DNA of 64,000 bases from Haloplanus sp. XH21 (GTDB lineage: Archaea; Halobacteriota; Halobacteria; Halobacteriales; Haloferacaceae). The stretch covers positions 1 through 64,000 of the forward strand of contig NZ_JALLPL010000001.1 in assembly GCF_023276355.1 (NCBI RefSeq), given 5' to 3'. The translations under genes and the position numbers were made by a program. Within the stretch, counting starts at the first letter, position 1. Each line of letters starts with the position of its first letter. Below the pieces are notes generated by a model. It saw only the letters and a list, made by a program, of their open reading frames with translations, ran no database searches and had not been told where the DNA came from. Shown one piece after another: positions 44,743 through 55,916 of the stretch.

Positions 44743-44802
44743 GCGGGATGTGAACCACGGTCGTTCCGCGACGCGTCACTCCCGGGTTCGAACTCCCGTG
44801 CG
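44743..44802. repeat. tRNA T-arm-like palindromic sequence behind tRNA-Asp
   Basis: The left arm GCGGGATGTGAACC is roughly complementary to the right arm GGGTTCGAACTCCCGTGC, with about 28 bases of GC-rich sequence between. The right arm copies the T-stem-loop of a tRNA. It lies about 68 bp past the 3' end of tRNA-Asp and cannot fold as a full tRNA. A similar structure follows tRNA-Ala at the end of the window. Confidence 0.55.
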
Positions 44803-44869
44803 ACGATCGCCGTCTTCGATCACTCGCTCGTCGCTATGCTCCCCGCTCGTGGCGTAGAAGACGGAAGAA

Positions 44870-44942
44870 CGCCCGGAGCGGGATTTGAACCCGCGTCACG
44901 ACCGTGACAGGGTCGTATGATGGGCCACTACACCATCCGGGC
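44870..44942 (-). tRNA. tRNA-Asp (anticodon GTC)
   Basis: The 73-nt cloverleaf has acceptor arms GCCCGGA and TCCGGGC, discriminator G, anticodon stem CGACC/GGTCG with loop CTGTCAC (anticodon GTC), and T-arm CGGGTTCAAATCCCG. G73 and the GTC anticodon fit tRNA-Asp. No CCA is encoded. A TATA-like GTCTTATTC lies about 30 nt upstream on the minus strand. It stands between dabB and rpoH. Confidence 0.96.
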
Positions 44943-45195
44943 CAACGCATCTACACAAACCGGGGTCATGGGAATAAGACTTACCATATGGCGGCGCCGT
45001 GGGTGGGTGTAGCGTGGTGGGGTCGCCGAAACGGCTTTGTACTGGGAGAGCGTGTGGCAACCCGTACCGATCCGCTCCCGCCGGCGGTTTTGGCGGGTCG
45101 ATTAGCGTCGCGTCGCGGCTCTTTGGCAAGCGTTAAATGGATGGGTCGACAAGGGCGCCGTAGTATCTCGTGATAACTTCTCCACCCGAACATCC
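44943..45195. other. Non-coding gap between tRNA-Asp and rpoH (253 bp)
   Basis: It holds the tRNA-Asp promoter on the minus strand, a hairpin CCCGCC (45077-45082) with GGCGGG (45092-45097), and a TATA-like GTTAAATG at 45132-45139 about 60 nt before the rpoH start, which would leave an rpoH leader of about 35 nt. I see no gene in it. Confidence 0.5.
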
Positions 45196-45426
45196 ATGGT
45201 AGACGTAAGCCAACACGAACTGGTTCCGGAGCATACAGTCCTCGACGACCCGGAGCGCGTCGATGAGGTACTGGCGGAGTACAACGTCAGCAAAACGAAT
45301 CTGCCGAAGATCAAGGTGAGCGATCCGGCGCTCCCCGACGAGGCCGAACGGGGCGACGTCGTCGAGATCGTCCGCGACTCGCGCACCACGGATCAAGCAA
45401 CCGTATACCGACTGGTGGTCGAATGA
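45196..45426 (+). CDS. rpoH: DNA-directed RNA polymerase subunit H
   Basis: The 76-residue protein matches the archaeal Rpo5 (C-terminal Rpb5) domain: His-Glu-Leu-Val-Pro-Glu-His at the N-terminus, Leu-Pro-Lys-Ile-Lys-Val-Ser-Asp-Pro in the middle and Ala-Thr-Val-Tyr-Arg-Leu-Val-Val-Glu at the end. It opens the RNA polymerase operon and overlaps rpoB2 by 4 bases (ATGA), so translation is coupled. Confidence 0.97.
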   Translation: MVDVSQHELVPEHTVLDDPERVDEVLAEYNVSKTNLPKIKVSDPALPDEAERGDVVEIVRDSRTTDQATVYRLVVE

Positions 45427-46982
45427 ACCGAGAGAGCCGACGCACCATTTCACGGGAGTATTTCTCGCAGGAACGACTCGCAGAGCACCACTTCCGCTCG
45501 TTCAACGCCTTCCTCGACCGGGGGATGCAGGAAGTCGTCGACGAGAAAGAGCGGATCGAGACGGACATCGGTGACAAAGAGGGGCAGGAACCGGTCTTCG
45601 TCGAACTCGGCGACGTGCGCGTCGAGACGCCGCGCGTCCGCGAGGCCGACGGGAGCGAGGAGCTCCTCTACCCGCAGGAAGCACGCCTACGCAACATCAC
45701 GTACGCCGCGCCGGTGTTCATGGAGATGGCCATCGTCCGCGGCGGCGAAGAGGAAGAGGAAGTCGTCGTCGACTCCACCGAGACGAAGGTGGGTCGGATG
45801 CCGATCATGGTCGGATCGCACAAGTGTAACATCGGCGATCTGACCCGCGAGGAGCTTATCGACATCGGCGAGGACCCCGTCGACCCCGGTGGCTACTTCA
45901 TCGTCAACGGCTCCGAGCGGGTGCTGATGACGAGCGAGGACCTCGCGCCGAACAAGATCCTCGCGGAGTACGACACCAAATACGGCGACGAGATCCAGGT
46001 CGCCAAGACGTTCTCGCAGCGTCGTGGGTACCGCGCGCTCGTCCTCTGTGAGCGCAACCGCGAGGGGATCCTCGAAGTTTCGTTCCCCTCGGTGTCGGGC
46101 AGCGTCGACTTCGTGACGCTGGTCCGCGCACTGGGGCTCGAATCCGACGAGGAGATCGTCCACCGGGTCAGTGACGACCCCGAGATCGTGAAGTTCATGC
46201 TGGAGAACCTGGAGATGGCCGAGGTCCAGACGGAGGAAGAGGCCATCGAGACGCTCGGCAAACGCGTCGCCGGCGGCCAGGGGAAGAACTACCAGCTCAA
46301 ACGCGCCAACTACGTCATCGATCGCTATCTCCTGCCGCATCTCCACGAGGAAGGCGTCGAGGAAGAGGAAGTCCGCATCAACAAGGCCTACTATCTCTGC
46401 CGGATGGCCGAGGCGTGTTTCGAACTCGCCCTCGAACGCCGCGAAGCCGACGACAAGGACCACTACGCGAACAAGCGCCTGAAGGTCAGCGGCGACCTGA
46501 TGCGTGACCTGTTCCGGACGGCGCTCAACAAGCTGGCCCGCGACGTGAAATACCAGCTCGAACGCGCGAACATGCGCAACCGTCAGCTGACGGTCAACAC
46601 GGTGGTTCGCTCCGACGTGCTGACCGAGCGGCTCGAACACCCCATCGCGACGGGGAACTGGGTGGGCGGCCGGTCCGGCGTCTCCCAGTTGGTCGACCGG
46701 ACGGACTACATGGGCGTGCTCTCGCACCTGCGACGGCTGCGAAGCCCGCTCTCCCGCTCCCAGCCCCACTTCGAGGCGCGGGACCTCCACGCGACCCAGT
46801 GGGGTCGCATCTGTCCCTCCGAAACGCCGGAGGGGCCGAACTGTGGCCTGGTGAAGAACTTCGCGCAGGCGATGGAGCTCTCCCAGAACGTGGAGGACGA
46901 ACAGGGACTCAAACGCGAACTGGCGTCGATGGGGGTCGAGGGGATCCCCGGAATCGAAGGCGTCGACTCGATGGCGGATTAA
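45423..46982 (+). CDS. rpoB2: DNA-directed RNA polymerase subunit B''
   Basis: The 519-residue protein is the N-terminal half of the beta-like subunit, which is split in haloarchaea. Features include [11 protein letters not shown] (about residue 157) and, near the C-terminus, [15 protein letters not shown] (about 461), the conserved block before the split. It ends one base before rpoB1. No insertion or intein is seen. Confidence 0.97.
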   Translation: MNRESRRTISREYFSQERLAEHHFRSFNAFLDRGMQEVVDEKERIETDIGDKEGQEPVFVELGDVRVETPRVREADGSEELLYPQEARLRNITYAAPVFMEMAIVRGGEEEEEVVVDSTETKVGRMPIMVGSHKCNIGDLTREELIDIGEDPVDPGGYFIVNGSERVLMTSEDLAPNKILAEYDTKYGDEIQVAKTFSQRRGYRALVLCERNREGILEVSFPSVSGSVDFVTLVRALGLESDEEIVHRVSDDPEIVKFMLENLEMAEVQTEEEAIETLGKRVAGGQGKNYQLKRANYVIDRYLLPHLHEEGVEEEEVRINKAYYLCRMAEACFELALERREADDKDHYANKRLKVSGDLMRDLFRTALNKLARDVKYQLERANMRNRQLTVNTVVRSDVLTERLEHPIATGNWVGGRSGVSQLVDRTDYMGVLSHLRRLRSPLSRSQPHFEARDLHATQWGRICPSETPEGPNCGLVKNFAQAMELSQNVEDEQGLKRELASMGVEGIPGIEGVDSMAD

Positions 46983-46983
46983 C

Positions 46984-48810
46984 ATGGCTCAGGCACGCGA
47001 GGCGAAAGTATACGTCAACGGCAGTCTGGTCGGTACCCACCCCGACCCCGAACAGCTCGCAGAACAGATCCGCGAAGCGCGGCGTCGCGGCGACGTCAGC
47101 GACATGGTGAACGTCTCCATCAAGGAGCGCACGCGAGAGGTTATCATCAACGCGGACGCGGGGCGCGCTCGCCGCCCGCTGATCGTCGTCGAGGACGGCG
47201 AACCACTCGTCTCCGACGAGGAGATCGAGGCGGTCGAGGATGACGAACTCAGCTTCGAACAGCTCGTCGACCGCGGCTACATCGAGTTCATCGACGCCGA
47301 GGAGGAGGAGGACATCTACGTCGCCGTCGACGAGGACGAACTCAACGAGCGCCACACCCACCTCGAAATCGACCCGCAGCTCATCTTCGGCATCGGCGCC
47401 GGGATGATTCCGTACCCCGAACACAACGCGTCGCCCCGGATTACGATGGGCGCGGGGATGATGAAGCAGTCGCTCGGGCTGCCGGCGGCGAACTACCGCA
47501 TCCGCCCCGACACGCGCCAGCACCTGATGCATTACCCCCAGCTCGCGATGGTCAAGACCCAGACCACCGAGCAGATCGGCTTCGACGAGCGACCCGCCGC
47601 ACAGAACTTCGTCGTCGCCGTCATGAGCTACGAGGGGTTCAACATCGAGGACGCCTTGGTGATGAACAAGGGGTCGGTCGACCGCGCGCTCGCCCGCTCT
47701 CACTTCTTTCGGACCTACGAGGGCGAGGAACGCCGATATCCGGGCGGTCAGGAGGACCGCTTCGAGGTGCCGAGTCAGGACGTGCGCGGCGCCCGCGGTG
47801 AGGACGCCTACACCCATCTGGACGAGGACGGCCTCGTCAACCCGGAGACGAAAGTCGACGAGAACTCGGTGCTGCTGGGCAAGACCAGCCCGCCCCGGTT
47901 CCTCGAAGAGCAGGACGATATGGGCGGCCTGTCGCCCCAGAAGCGCCGCGAGACGAGCGTCACGATGCGGTCCGGCGAGGACGGCGTCGTCGACACGGTC
48001 ACGCTGATGGAAGGCGAGGACGGCTCGAAGCTCTCGAAAGTGAGCGTGCGCGACGAGCGAATCCCCGAACTCGGGGACAAGTTCGCGTCCCGCCACGGCC
48101 AGAAGGGTGTCATCGGTCACCTGGCGCCCCAGGAAGATATGCCGTTCACGCAGGAAGGCGTCGTGCCGGACCTGGTGCTCAACCCACACGCCCTCCCGTC
48201 GCGGATGACGGTGGGCCACGTGCTGGAGATGCTGGGCGGCAAGGTCGGCTCCATCGAGGGCCGGCGCGTCGACGGGACGGCCTTCCAGGGCGAAGACGAA
48301 GACGAACTCCGGGGCGCACTCGAAGAGAACGGCTTCGAGTCCTCCGGCAAGGAAGTGATGTACTCCGGCGTGACCGGGGAGAAGATCGAGGCCGAAATCT
48401 TCGTCGGCACCATCTTCTATCACAAACTCTACCACATGGTGAGCAACAAACTGCACGCCCGCTCCCGCGGGCCGGTGCAGGTGCTCACCCGCCAGCCCAC
48501 CGAGGGGCGCGCCCGTGAGGGTGGCCTCCGCGTGGGCGAGATGGAGCGTGAGGTGCTGATCGGTCACGGGGCGGCGATGGCGCTGAAAGAGCGCCTGCTC
48601 GACTCCTCGGACCGCGAGAACGTCTACATCAGTGCCGAAACGGGCATGGTCGCCGTCGAAGACGTCGACCAGCGCCGGGTGTACGACCCCGTCACCGGCG
48701 ACGAGGACGACATCCACGAACTCGAGGTGAGTTACGCGTTCAAACTCCTCCTCGACGAGATGATCGCGCTCGGCATCCGACCGCGACTGGAACTCGAGGA
48801 CGCAGTATAA
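46984..48810 (+). CDS. rpoB1: DNA-directed RNA polymerase subunit B'
   Basis: The 608-residue protein is the C-terminal half of the split beta-like subunit and includes [10 protein letters not shown] (about residue 217), Arg-His-Gly-Gln-Lys-Gly (about 373, nucleotide contact), and the zinc-free C-terminal [12 protein letters not shown]. It begins one base after rpoB2 and ends two bases before rpoA1. Length is normal. Confidence 0.97.
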   Translation: MAQAREAKVYVNGSLVGTHPDPEQLAEQIREARRRGDVSDMVNVSIKERTREVIINADAGRARRPLIVVEDGEPLVSDEEIEAVEDDELSFEQLVDRGYIEFIDAEEEEDIYVAVDEDELNERHTHLEIDPQLIFGIGAGMIPYPEHNASPRITMGAGMMKQSLGLPAANYRIRPDTRQHLMHYPQLAMVKTQTTEQIGFDERPAAQNFVVAVMSYEGFNIEDALVMNKGSVDRALARSHFFRTYEGEERRYPGGQEDRFEVPSQDVRGARGEDAYTHLDEDGLVNPETKVDENSVLLGKTSPPRFLEEQDDMGGLSPQKRRETSVTMRSGEDGVVDTVTLMEGEDGSKLSKVSVRDERIPELGDKFASRHGQKGVIGHLAPQEDMPFTQEGVVPDLVLNPHALPSRMTVGHVLEMLGGKVGSIEGRRVDGTAFQGEDEDELRGALEENGFESSGKEVMYSGVTGEKIEAEIFVGTIFYHKLYHMVSNKLHARSRGPVQVLTRQPTEGRAREGGLRVGEMEREVLIGHGAAMALKERLLDSSDRENVYISAETGMVAVEDVDQRRVYDPVTGDEDDIHELEVSYAFKLLLDEMIALGIRPRLELEDAV

Positions 48811-48812
48811 CC

Positions 48813-51749
48813 ATGTCAATGCAGACACCAAAGGAGATCGGCGGCATTCAGTTCGGGTTGATGGACCCGGAGACGTATCGCGACATGTCCGCGACGAAGG
48901 TCATCACTGCGGACACCTACGACGACGACGGCTACCCGATCGACATGGGGTTGATGGACCCGCGTCTGGGCGTCATCGACCCCGGGCTGGAGTGTCGGAC
49001 CTGCGGTCAGCACTCCGGATCGTGTAACGGCCACTTCGGCCACATCGAACTCGCGGCGCCCGTCATCCACGTCGGCTTCACGAAGCTCATCCGGCGGCTA
49101 CTCCGCTCGACGTGTCGGGAGTGCGGACGGCTCGCACTCACCGAAGAGGAACGCGATGAGTACCAGGAGAACCTGGTTCGCGCGGAGGAACTCGGCGAGG
49201 ACCCCAACGACGTGCTGAAGGCCGCGGTCCGGCAGGCGCGCAAGCAGAACTACTGCCCGCATCCGGACTGCGACGGCGTGATGCACGACATCAAACACGA
49301 GAAACCGACCACCTACTACGAGGTGCAGGACGTGCTCTCGGGCGAGTACTCGGAGCTCATCGCGGAAGCGATGCAGCCCGATCCCGACGAGGACGACGAG
49401 GGGACCAGTCCCCAGGAACTCGCCGAAGCCGTCGGCGTCGACCTCGACCGCATCAACGACATCATGGCGGGCGAGTTCCGGCCGAAAAGCGAGACGCGGA
49501 AGAAGATCGAGAAGGTCCTCGGCATCGACCTGACCGAGGAGGACATGAACAAGCTGATGCCCTCGGACATCCGCGACTGGTTCGAGGACATCCCCGACGA
49601 GGACATCGAAGTCCTCGGTATCGACCCCTCGCGCTCGCGGCCCGAGTGGATGATCCTGACCGTGCTGCCGGTGCCGCCGGTGACCGCACGGCCCTCTATC
49701 ACGCTCGACAACGGCCAGCGGTCCGAGGACGACCTGACCCACAAGCTGGTCGACATCATCCGCATCAACCAGCGGTTCATGGAGAACCGCGAAGCCGGTG
49801 CGCCCCAGCTCATCATCGAGGACCTCTGGGAACTGCTACAGTACCACGTCACCACGTTCATCGACAACGAGATTTCGGGGACGCCGCCGGCGCGACACCG
49901 CTCCGGCCGCCCGCTGAAGACGCTCTCCCAGCGACTGAAAGGCAAGGAAGGACGCTTCCGTGGCTCCCTGTCCGGGAAGCGCGTCAACTTCTCGGCACGG
50001 ACGGTCATCAGTCCCGACCCGACCCTCTCGCTGAACGAGGTCGGTGTCCCCGACCGGGTCGCCAAGGAGATGACCCAGACGCTGAACGTCACCGAGCGCA
50101 ACGTCGACGAGGCGCGACAGTACGTCGCGAACGGTCCCGAGGGCCATCCGGGCGCGAACTACGTGCGCCGGCCGGACGGGCGTCGCCTGAAGGTGACCGA
50201 GAAGAACTGCGAGGAGCTCGCGACGAAAGTCGAGGAGGGGTGGGAGGTCAACCGCCACCTCGTCGACGGCGACATCGTCATCTTCAATCGCCAGCCGTCC
50301 CTCCACCGGATGTCCATCATGGCCCACGAAGTGGTTGTGATGCCGTATAAGACGTTCCGGCTGAACACGACGGTCTGTCCGCCGTACAACGCTGACTTCG
50401 ACGGCGACGAGATGAACATGCACGCCCTCCAGAACGAGGAGGCCCGTGCCGAAGCGCGCGTCCTGATGCGCGTGCAAGAACAGATGCTCAGCCCCCGGTT
50501 CGGGGAGAACATCATCGGCGCCATCCAGGACCACATCAGCGGAACCTACCTGCTGACCCACGAGAACCCGCAGTTCACCGAGACGCAGGCGCTCGACCTG
50601 CTTCGCGCGACGAGCGTCGACGAACTGCCCGAACCCGACGGGGAGGAGGACGGCGAACCCTACTGGACCGGCCGGACGGTCTTCTCCGAACTCCTGCCCG
50701 ACGACCTCAACCTGGAGTTCACGTCCTCGGCGGGCGACACCGTCGTCATCGAGGACGGCCAGCTCATCTCGGGCACCGTCGACGAGGACGCGGTCGGCGC
50801 GTTCGGCGGCGAAATCGTCGACACGCTGACCAAGGTGTACTCCAAGACGCGCGCTCGCGTGTTCGTCAACGAAGTGGCGGCGCTGGCGATGCGCGCCATC
50901 ATGCACTTCGGCTTCTCGCTCGGTATCGACGACGAGTCGATCCCGGACGAGGCAAACGAGATGGTCGACGAGGCCATCGACGGCGCCTACGAGCGCATCG
51001 ACGACCTCATCGAGACCTACGAGGCGGGCGAACTCGAATCCCTGCCGGGTCGGACCGTCGACGAGACGCTGGAGATGAAGATCATGCAGACGCTCGGCAA
51101 AGCGCGTGACAGCGCGGGTGAGATCGCTGAGGATCACTTCAGCGAGGACAACCCGGCGGTCATCATGGCCCGCTCCGGCGCCCGTGGGTCGATGCTCAAT
51201 CTGACCCAGATGGCCGGCTGTGTCGGGCAGCAGGCAGTCCGCGGCGAGCGGATCAACCGCGGCTACGAGGATCGCACCCTGAGCCACTACGAGCCGAACG
51301 ACCTCTCCGCGGAGGCACACGGCTTCGTCGAGAACTCCTACCGTGGCGGGCTCACGCCCCGGGAGTTCTTCTTCCACGCGATGGGTGGCCGCGAGGGCCT
51401 GGTCGACACGGCCGTCCGAACCTCGAAGTCCGGCTACCTGCAGCGCCGGCTCATCAACGCCCTCTCCGAACTCGAAGCGCAGTACGACGGCACTGTCCGC
51501 GACACGTCGGACACCATCGTCCAGTTCGAGTACGGCGAGGACGGCACCAGTCCGGTGAAGGTGTCCTCGAACGACGAGAGTCCCATCGACGTCGAAGGGA
51601 TCGCGGACCGCGTCATCGAGGCCGAGTTCGACTCGGAGATCGACAAAGAGCGGTTCCTCGGGCGCGAAGAGCCGCCGACCAACCTCTCGGAGTACGCCGG
51701 GCCCGGCCTGAACAAGGCCCAGGGCATGGAGGTGGAATCCGATGACTGA
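48813..51749 (+). CDS. rpoA1: DNA-directed RNA polymerase subunit A'
   Basis: The 978-residue subunit contains the N-terminal zinc site (Cys-Arg-Thr-Cys-Gly-Gln-His and Cys-Asn-Gly-His-Phe-Gly-His, about residues 64-82), a second zinc pair (Cys-Arg-Glu-Cys), and the catalytic Asn-Ala-Asp-Phe-Asp-Gly-Asp loop starting at residue 526 that holds the active-site magnesium. A helix-turn-helix-like insertion of about residues 185-235 (Leu-Ala-Glu-Ala-Val-Gly-Val-Asp-Leu) is a haloarchaeal feature. Its end overlaps rpoA2 by 8 bases. Confidence 0.97.
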   Translation: MSMQTPKEIGGIQFGLMDPETYRDMSATKVITADTYDDDGYPIDMGLMDPRLGVIDPGLECRTCGQHSGSCNGHFGHIELAAPVIHVGFTKLIRRLLRSTCRECGRLALTEEERDEYQENLVRAEELGEDPNDVLKAAVRQARKQNYCPHPDCDGVMHDIKHEKPTTYYEVQDVLSGEYSELIAEAMQPDPDEDDEGTSPQELAEAVGVDLDRINDIMAGEFRPKSETRKKIEKVLGIDLTEEDMNKLMPSDIRDWFEDIPDEDIEVLGIDPSRSRPEWMILTVLPVPPVTARPSITLDNGQRSEDDLTHKLVDIIRINQRFMENREAGAPQLIIEDLWELLQYHVTTFIDNEISGTPPARHRSGRPLKTLSQRLKGKEGRFRGSLSGKRVNFSARTVISPDPTLSLNEVGVPDRVAKEMTQTLNVTERNVDEARQYVANGPEGHPGANYVRRPDGRRLKVTEKNCEELATKVEEGWEVNRHLVDGDIVIFNRQPSLHRMSIMAHEVVVMPYKTFRLNTTVCPPYNADFDGDEMNMHALQNEEARAEARVLMRVQEQMLSPRFGENIIGAIQDHISGTYLLTHENPQFTETQALDLLRATSVDELPEPDGEEDGEPYWTGRTVFSELLPDDLNLEFTSSAGDTVVIEDGQLISGTVDEDAVGAFGGEIVDTLTKVYSKTRARVFVNEVAALAMRAIMHFGFSLGIDDESIPDEANEMVDEAIDGAYERIDDLIETYEAGELESLPGRTVDETLEMKIMQTLGKARDSAGEIAEDHFSEDNPAVIMARSGARGSMLNLTQMAGCVGQQAVRGERINRGYEDRTLSHYEPNDLSAEAHGFVENSYRGGLTPREFFFHAMGGREGLVDTAVRTSKSGYLQRRLINALSELEAQYDGTVRDTSDTIVQFEYGEDGTSPVKVSSNDESPIDVEGIADRVIEAEFDSEIDKERFLGREEPPTNLSEYAGPGLNKAQGMEVESDD

Positions 51750-52968
51750 CGCCGACTACGAACACGTCACGGAGGACATCGAAGCCGTCGTCGAGGATAC
51801 GGAACTCCCCAAGCGGCTGAAGACCGACATCTACGAGACCATCGAGGAGCGGGGTCCGGTGACGGTCGAGCAGGCGGACGACATCGCTCAGGCGACGGAG
51901 TCGCAGTATATCGACACGCGCGTCGACCCCCTCGACCCCGTCGGCACGGTGTCGGCACAGTCCATCGGCGAACCCGGAACGCAGATGACGATGAACACGT
52001 TCCACTACGCCGGTGTCGCCGAGATCGACGTGACCCAGGGACTACCGCGCCTGATCGAACTGGTCGACGCGCGGAAGACCCCCGATACGCCGATGATGAC
52101 GGTGTATCTCGACGAGGAGCACGCGACCGACCGCGACCGCGCACACGAGGTCGTATGGTCGATCGAGTCGACGAAGATCCTCTCGCTGGGTGACGTCTCG
52201 ACGAACGTCGCGGACATGCTGGTGCAGGTCGACCTCAACGAGGAGACGCTGCTGGAGCGGTGGCCGACGGTCGGCAACGTCGGCGACATCGCGAGCCAGA
52301 TCGCGGAGACCATCGAGGACGCTCTCGGCGTCCAGACCCGCCGCGACGGCACGCTGATCGAGTTCGGCCCCTCGGAGCCGAGCTACCGCGAACTGCTCCA
52401 GCTCGTGGAGGAGCTTCGCGAAGTCGTCTTCAAGGGGATCGAAGAGGTCTCCCGCGTCGTCATCCGCAAGGAGACGCTGGACGACGGCGAGGAGGAGTTC
52501 GTCCTCTACACCGAGGGATCGGCCTTCGGCGACGTGATCGAAATCGAGGGCGTCGACGCCTCGCGAACCACGTGTAACAACATCCACGAGATCTACCGCA
52601 ACCTCGGCGTCGAGGCGGCCCGCGAGGCCATCATCAACGAGACGATGGACACCCTCGAAGAACAGGGCCTCGACGACGTGAACGTCCGCCACCTGATGCT
52701 GGTTGCGGACATCATGACGAACCGCGGCACCATCGAATCCATCGGCCGCCACGGCATCTCGGGGTCGAAGGAGTCGGTGCTCGCCCGCGCCGCGTTCGAG
52801 GTGACGGTGAACCACCTGCTCGACGCCGCCATCCACGGCGAGCGTGACCGTCTGGACGGCGTCATCGAGAACGTCATCGTCGGCAAGCCGGTCGCGCTCG
52901 GCACCGGCGACGTCGACCTCCGGATGGGGTCGTTCAGCCCCGACGTGGGCCAGGCTTCGGACGACTAG
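51742..52968 (+). CDS. rpoA2: DNA-directed RNA polymerase subunit A''
   Basis: The 408-residue protein is the C-terminal part of the split beta'-like subunit. It has [13 protein letters not shown] (about residue 75; bridge helix/trigger loop region) and Gly-Ile-Ser-Gly-Ser-Lys and [11 protein letters not shown] near the end. It starts inside rpoA1 and its TAG is followed with no gap by the nusA ATG. Confidence 0.97.
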   Translation: MTDADYEHVTEDIEAVVEDTELPKRLKTDIYETIEERGPVTVEQADDIAQATESQYIDTRVDPLDPVGTVSAQSIGEPGTQMTMNTFHYAGVAEIDVTQGLPRLIELVDARKTPDTPMMTVYLDEEHATDRDRAHEVVWSIESTKILSLGDVSTNVADMLVQVDLNEETLLERWPTVGNVGDIASQIAETIEDALGVQTRRDGTLIEFGPSEPSYRELLQLVEELREVVFKGIEEVSRVVIRKETLDDGEEEFVLYTEGSAFGDVIEIEGVDASRTTCNNIHEIYRNLGVEAAREAIINETMDTLEEQGLDDVNVRHLMLVADIMTNRGTIESIGRHGISGSKESVLARAAFEVTVNHLLDAAIHGERDRLDGVIENVIVGKPVALGTGDVDLRMGSFSPDVGQASDD

Positions 52969-53394
52969 ATGCGTGTCACCCTGTCGGATCGTGACCGCCG
53001 ATACATCGCCCGATTCGAGGACGAGACGGGCGCGACGGCCCGCGACTGTCTGGTCTTCGAGGACGACGACCGGGTCGTCTTCCTGGTCGCGGCCGGCGAG
53101 ATGGGACAGGCGGTCGGCCCGGACGGCCGCCGCGTTCAGGCGGTCGAGGAGTCGCTCAGTCGGACGGTCGAACTCGTCGAGGACGCGGACACGCCGGAGG
53201 CGTTCGTCGCGAACGCGCTCGCGCCGGCCGCGGTCCAACACGTCACGATCAGCGACCAGGGCGACCGGATCGCCTACGCCGAAGTGCCCGAGGCGGACCG
53301 CGGGGCCGCCATCGGCCGCGACGGCCGAAATATCGAGACGGCGCGCCGCCTCGCGGAGCGGCATTACGACGTCGACGACGTGCAGTTGACCTGA
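52969..53394 (+). CDS. nusA: NusA-like KH-domain transcription/translation factor
   Basis: The 141-residue protein has two KH-type folds: Gly-Gln-Ala-Val-Gly-Pro-Asp-Gly-Arg-Arg-Val (about residue 46) and Gly-Ala-Ala-Ile-Gly-Arg-Asp-Gly-Arg-Asn-Ile (about 112), each with the GxxG RNA-binding loop. Archaeal NusA is this short form, without the S1 and N-terminal domains of bacterial NusA, and its exact role is unclear. It is the last gene of the rpo operon and converges with the PQQ-repeat gene with no spacing. Confidence 0.95.
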   Translation: MRVTLSDRDRRYIARFEDETGATARDCLVFEDDDRVVFLVAAGEMGQAVGPDGRRVQAVEESLSRTVELVEDADTPEAFVANALAPAAVQHVTISDQGDRIAYAEVPEADRGAAIGRDGRNIETARRLAERHYDVDDVQLT

Positions 53395-54603
53395 TTACGC
53401 GTCGTCGAGCGCGTAGACATCGCCGGCCTGCGTCGCGACGATGACGGCCCCGTCGACGGCGACCGGCGATCCCGTCACTCCTTGCAGAACGACATCCGTG
53501 TCGGTGCGCTCGCGCGTCGTCACGCGCCAGCGCTCGCTCCCACCGTCGCGGGCGAGCGCGACCACATCGCGCCCGGCTCCGACGAGGAGTGCGTCCGCGG
53601 TCAGGACCGGCGCAGTCGGCGTGCCGTCGAGCGCCGTCGACCACCGCTCGTCCCCTGCCGGCGTGAGCGCCGTGACGCCGCCGTCATGAGCAACGGCGAC
53701 ATCACCGGCGTCTGCCGCATCGACGGCAACTGAGTGGCGGACACGGCCGTCGACCGTAGCGTCCCACTGCACGTCGCCGGTCGCGGGGTCGAGCGCACGG
53801 ACGGTTCCCGTGGCGTCGGCAACGATGACGCGATCCTCGACCACGGTCGGGGCGGCGAGGGTTCGGTCGTCGACCGACCGTTCCCAGACGGTCTCGCCGG
53901 TGTCGGTGTCGCAGGCGACGACCGACGCCGACTCGCCCGTGGCGTAAATCGCGCGGCCGTCGGCGACGGCCGGCGCGGCCGCGTACTCGCCGAGAGTGCG
54001 TCGCCATCTGACGGTGCCGTCGTGGTTGACCGCGGCGACCTCCTCGTTCTCGTAGCCGCCACCGACGAAGACGGCGTCGTCGGTGGGCGTGGGGGCGGCG
54101 TTCACGTCGTTGTCGGTCAGGGCGCGCCAGCGCACGTCGCCGGTGTCGGCATCGACGGCGATCAGGCCGCGGGGGACGGAGTCGCCGCCGTTCCAGACCG
54201 TCGCGTAGACGACGCCGTCGTGGACGGCCGGTGCGGACTCGGAGGCGTGGCCGGCGTCGACCGTCCACCTCGTGTCGCCGTCGGCGAGGGCGAGGTTCAC
54301 CAGGTCGCCGTCGAAGGCGACGTAGGCCGTCCCGTCGTCGATGACGGGTTGGGCGGCGTCGTAGCGGGCGGGCGTCCGGCGCCAGGCGACGGAGGGATCG
54401 GACGGCGCCGACCCGGCGAGGCGGCCGGCGTTGGCGGCGTCGACCTGATACTGGGGGATCGACCCCGTGGCGTCGACGGGGCGGTTCGAGACGGTCGGCG
54501 GCGAGTCGGATGTGTCGGATCCGGAGCCACCGAACAGACAGCCGGTCAGAGCGGCGGGCAGCGCGCTACCGAGGAGGACGAGAGCGCGGCGGCGGGAGAC
54601 CAT
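53395..54603 (-). CDS. Tat-exported lipoprotein with PQQ-type beta-propeller repeats
   Basis: The ATG at 54603 gives 402 residues. The N-terminus has Ser-Arg-Arg-Arg followed by a hydrophobic stretch and a lipobox Leu-Thr-Gly-Cys (C at about residue 22), a twin-arginine lipoprotein signal. The rest consists of about seven blades with recurring Thr-Gly-Asp-Val-Arg/Gln-Trp and Asp-Thr-Gly-Glu-Thr-Val-Trp-Glu motifs, as in PQQ-binding-like (YfgL/BamB-like) propellers. No dehydrogenase active-site pattern is evident, so it is probably a binding or scaffold protein. It lies inverted inside the rpo-rps12 block. Confidence 0.88.
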   Translation of the reverse strand: MVSRRRALVLLGSALPAALTGCLFGGSGSDTSDSPPTVSNRPVDATGSIPQYQVDAANAGRLAGSAPSDPSVAWRRTPARYDAAQPVIDDGTAYVAFDGDLVNLALADGDTRWTVDAGHASESAPAVHDGVVYATVWNGGDSVPRGLIAVDADTGDVRWRALTDNDVNAAPTPTDDAVFVGGGYENEEVAAVNHDGTVRWRRTLGEYAAAPAVADGRAIYATGESASVVACDTDTGETVWERSVDDRTLAAPTVVEDRVIVADATGTVRALDPATGDVQWDATVDGRVRHSVAVDAADAGDVAVAHDGGVTALTPAGDERWSTALDGTPTAPVLTADALLVGAGRDVVALARDGGSERWRVTTRERTDTDVVLQGVTGSPVAVDGAVIVATQAGDVYALDDA

Positions 54604-54790
54604 AGCCAGCGGTCCCGGCGGCGACGGAATAAGCCTTCTGCAGAGGGAACCGCCTCTCACGCGCTCTCGGCGGTCCTTCGGGGCTCAGCGCCATTCTCCG
54701 GGCGCCGCTCAGTGGGGGAAAGTCGCTCAGATCGGATTAGCGGGGGCCCTAACGCGTTCTGAGACGGTCTCGTCGAGTCCGAAGAGGGAG

Positions 54791-54799
54791 GCTTAAGTA
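54791..54799 (+). promoter_or_regulatory. TATA element of rps12-rps7
   Basis: GCTTAAGTA is centred about 30 nt before the rps12 ATG, predicting a leader of only a few bases. Confidence 0.55.
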
Positions 54800-54824
54800 G
54801 CTCCGCCGGGAACGAAGTTGCACT

Positions 54825-55253
54825 ATGGCGAACGGCAAGTATGCGGCCCGCAAACTCAAGAAGGACCGCCAGACCCGACGGTGGTCCGACTCGGAGTACG
54901 CGCGACGCGAGCGCGGTCTCCGGAAGAAGTCGGACCCGCTCGAGGGCGCGCCCCAGGCTCGGGGCATCGTCCTGGAGAAGGTCGGTATCGAAGCGAAACA
55001 GCCCAACTCCGCGATCCGGAAGTGCGTCCGGGTCCAGCTCATCAAGAACGGCAAGCAGGTGACGGCGTTCTGTCCCGGTGACGGTGCGATTTCCTTCATC
55101 GACGAGCACGACGAGGTCACCATCGCCGGCATCGGTGGCGCGAAGGGTCGTGCGATGGGCGACCTCTCCGGTGTGAACTACAAGGTCGAGAAGGTCAACG
55201 GCGTGTCGCTCATCGAACTCGTGCGCGGTAACGCGGAGAAACCCGTCCGATAA
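54825..55253 (+). CDS. rps12: 30S ribosomal protein S12
   Basis: The 142-residue protein has the S12 decoding-centre loop [10 protein letters not shown] (about residues 63-72) and the C-terminal [10 protein letters not shown]. It starts the S12-S7 pair and its stop shares a base with the rps7 ATG (TAATG). A PQQ-repeat gene on the other strand separates it from nusA. Confidence 0.97.
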   Translation: MANGKYAARKLKKDRQTRRWSDSEYARRERGLRKKSDPLEGAPQARGIVLEKVGIEAKQPNSAIRKCVRVQLIKNGKQVTAFCPGDGAISFIDEHDEVTIAGIGGAKGRAMGDLSGVNYKVEKVNGVSLIELVRGNAEKPVR

Positions 55254-55867
55254 TGTCCGAGAGTGACACCCCCGAACCCGACGCCCCCGCCGGGAGCGAA
55301 GAGCAGGAGACCGACGCGCTCCTCTTCGGCGTCTGGGAGACCGACGACATCGCGTATTCGGACCCGAGCACCAAGCGCTACATCAACGTGACGCCCATCG
55401 CGAACACGATGGGTCGCCACGCATCGAAGCAGTTCCAGAAGAGCGAAATCTCGATCGTCGAGCGGCTCATCAACCGCCTGATGCAGACGGACGAGAACAC
55501 GGGCAAGAAACAGCAGACGACGCGCATCGTGCGCGAGGCCTTCGAGCTCGTCCACGAGCAGACCGACGAGAACCCGGTGCAGGTGCTCGTCACGGCCGTC
55601 GAGAACGCCGCCCCGCGTGAAGAGACCGTCCGCCTGAAATACGGCGGTATCTCCGTCCCGCAGGCCGTCGACGTGGCGCCCCAGCGCCGCGTCGACCAGG
55701 CGCTGAAGTTCCTCGCCGAGGGGACCCAGCGTGGCTCCTACAAGACGCCGAACAGCGCCGCCGAGGCGCTCGCGACGCAGCTGACCGGCGCCGCCGACTA
55801 CGATGTCGGCGCGTACGCCATCAACCAGAAAGAGGAAGCCGAGCGGGTCGCCGCCGCCGCGCGGTAA
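55253..55867 (+). CDS. rps7: 30S ribosomal protein S7
   Basis: The 204-residue protein has the archaeal S7 core: Lys-Phe-Leu-Ala-Glu-Gly (about residue 156), Arg-Leu-Lys-Tyr-Gly-Gly-Ile-Ser-Val-Pro-Gln-Ala-Val-Asp-Val-Ala-Pro-Gln-Arg-Arg and a C-terminal Asn-Gln-Lys-Glu-Glu-Ala-Glu-Arg helix. An acidic N-terminal arm of about 25 residues is a halophilic extension. It is the S12 partner and follows it with a one-base overlap. Confidence 0.97.
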   Translation: MSESDTPEPDAPAGSEEQETDALLFGVWETDDIAYSDPSTKRYINVTPIANTMGRHASKQFQKSEISIVERLINRLMQTDENTGKKQQTTRIVREAFELVHEQTDENPVQVLVTAVENAAPREETVRLKYGGISVPQAVDVAPQRRVDQALKFLAEGTQRGSYKTPNSAAEALATQLTGAADYDVGAYAINQKEEAERVAAAAR

Positions 55868-55916
55868 CGTCCTTTTTCCCCAAACACCTACGTCGGTGCC
55901 GGGCGAGCGGGGGACT

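Noticed and set aside
44743-44802. An additional tRNA gene
   Set aside because: Only a T-arm-like part is present; no acceptor or anticodon arm can be formed.
45423-52968. Inteins in the RNA polymerase genes
   Set aside because: All subunits have normal family lengths and no splicing-type blocks interrupt conserved motifs.
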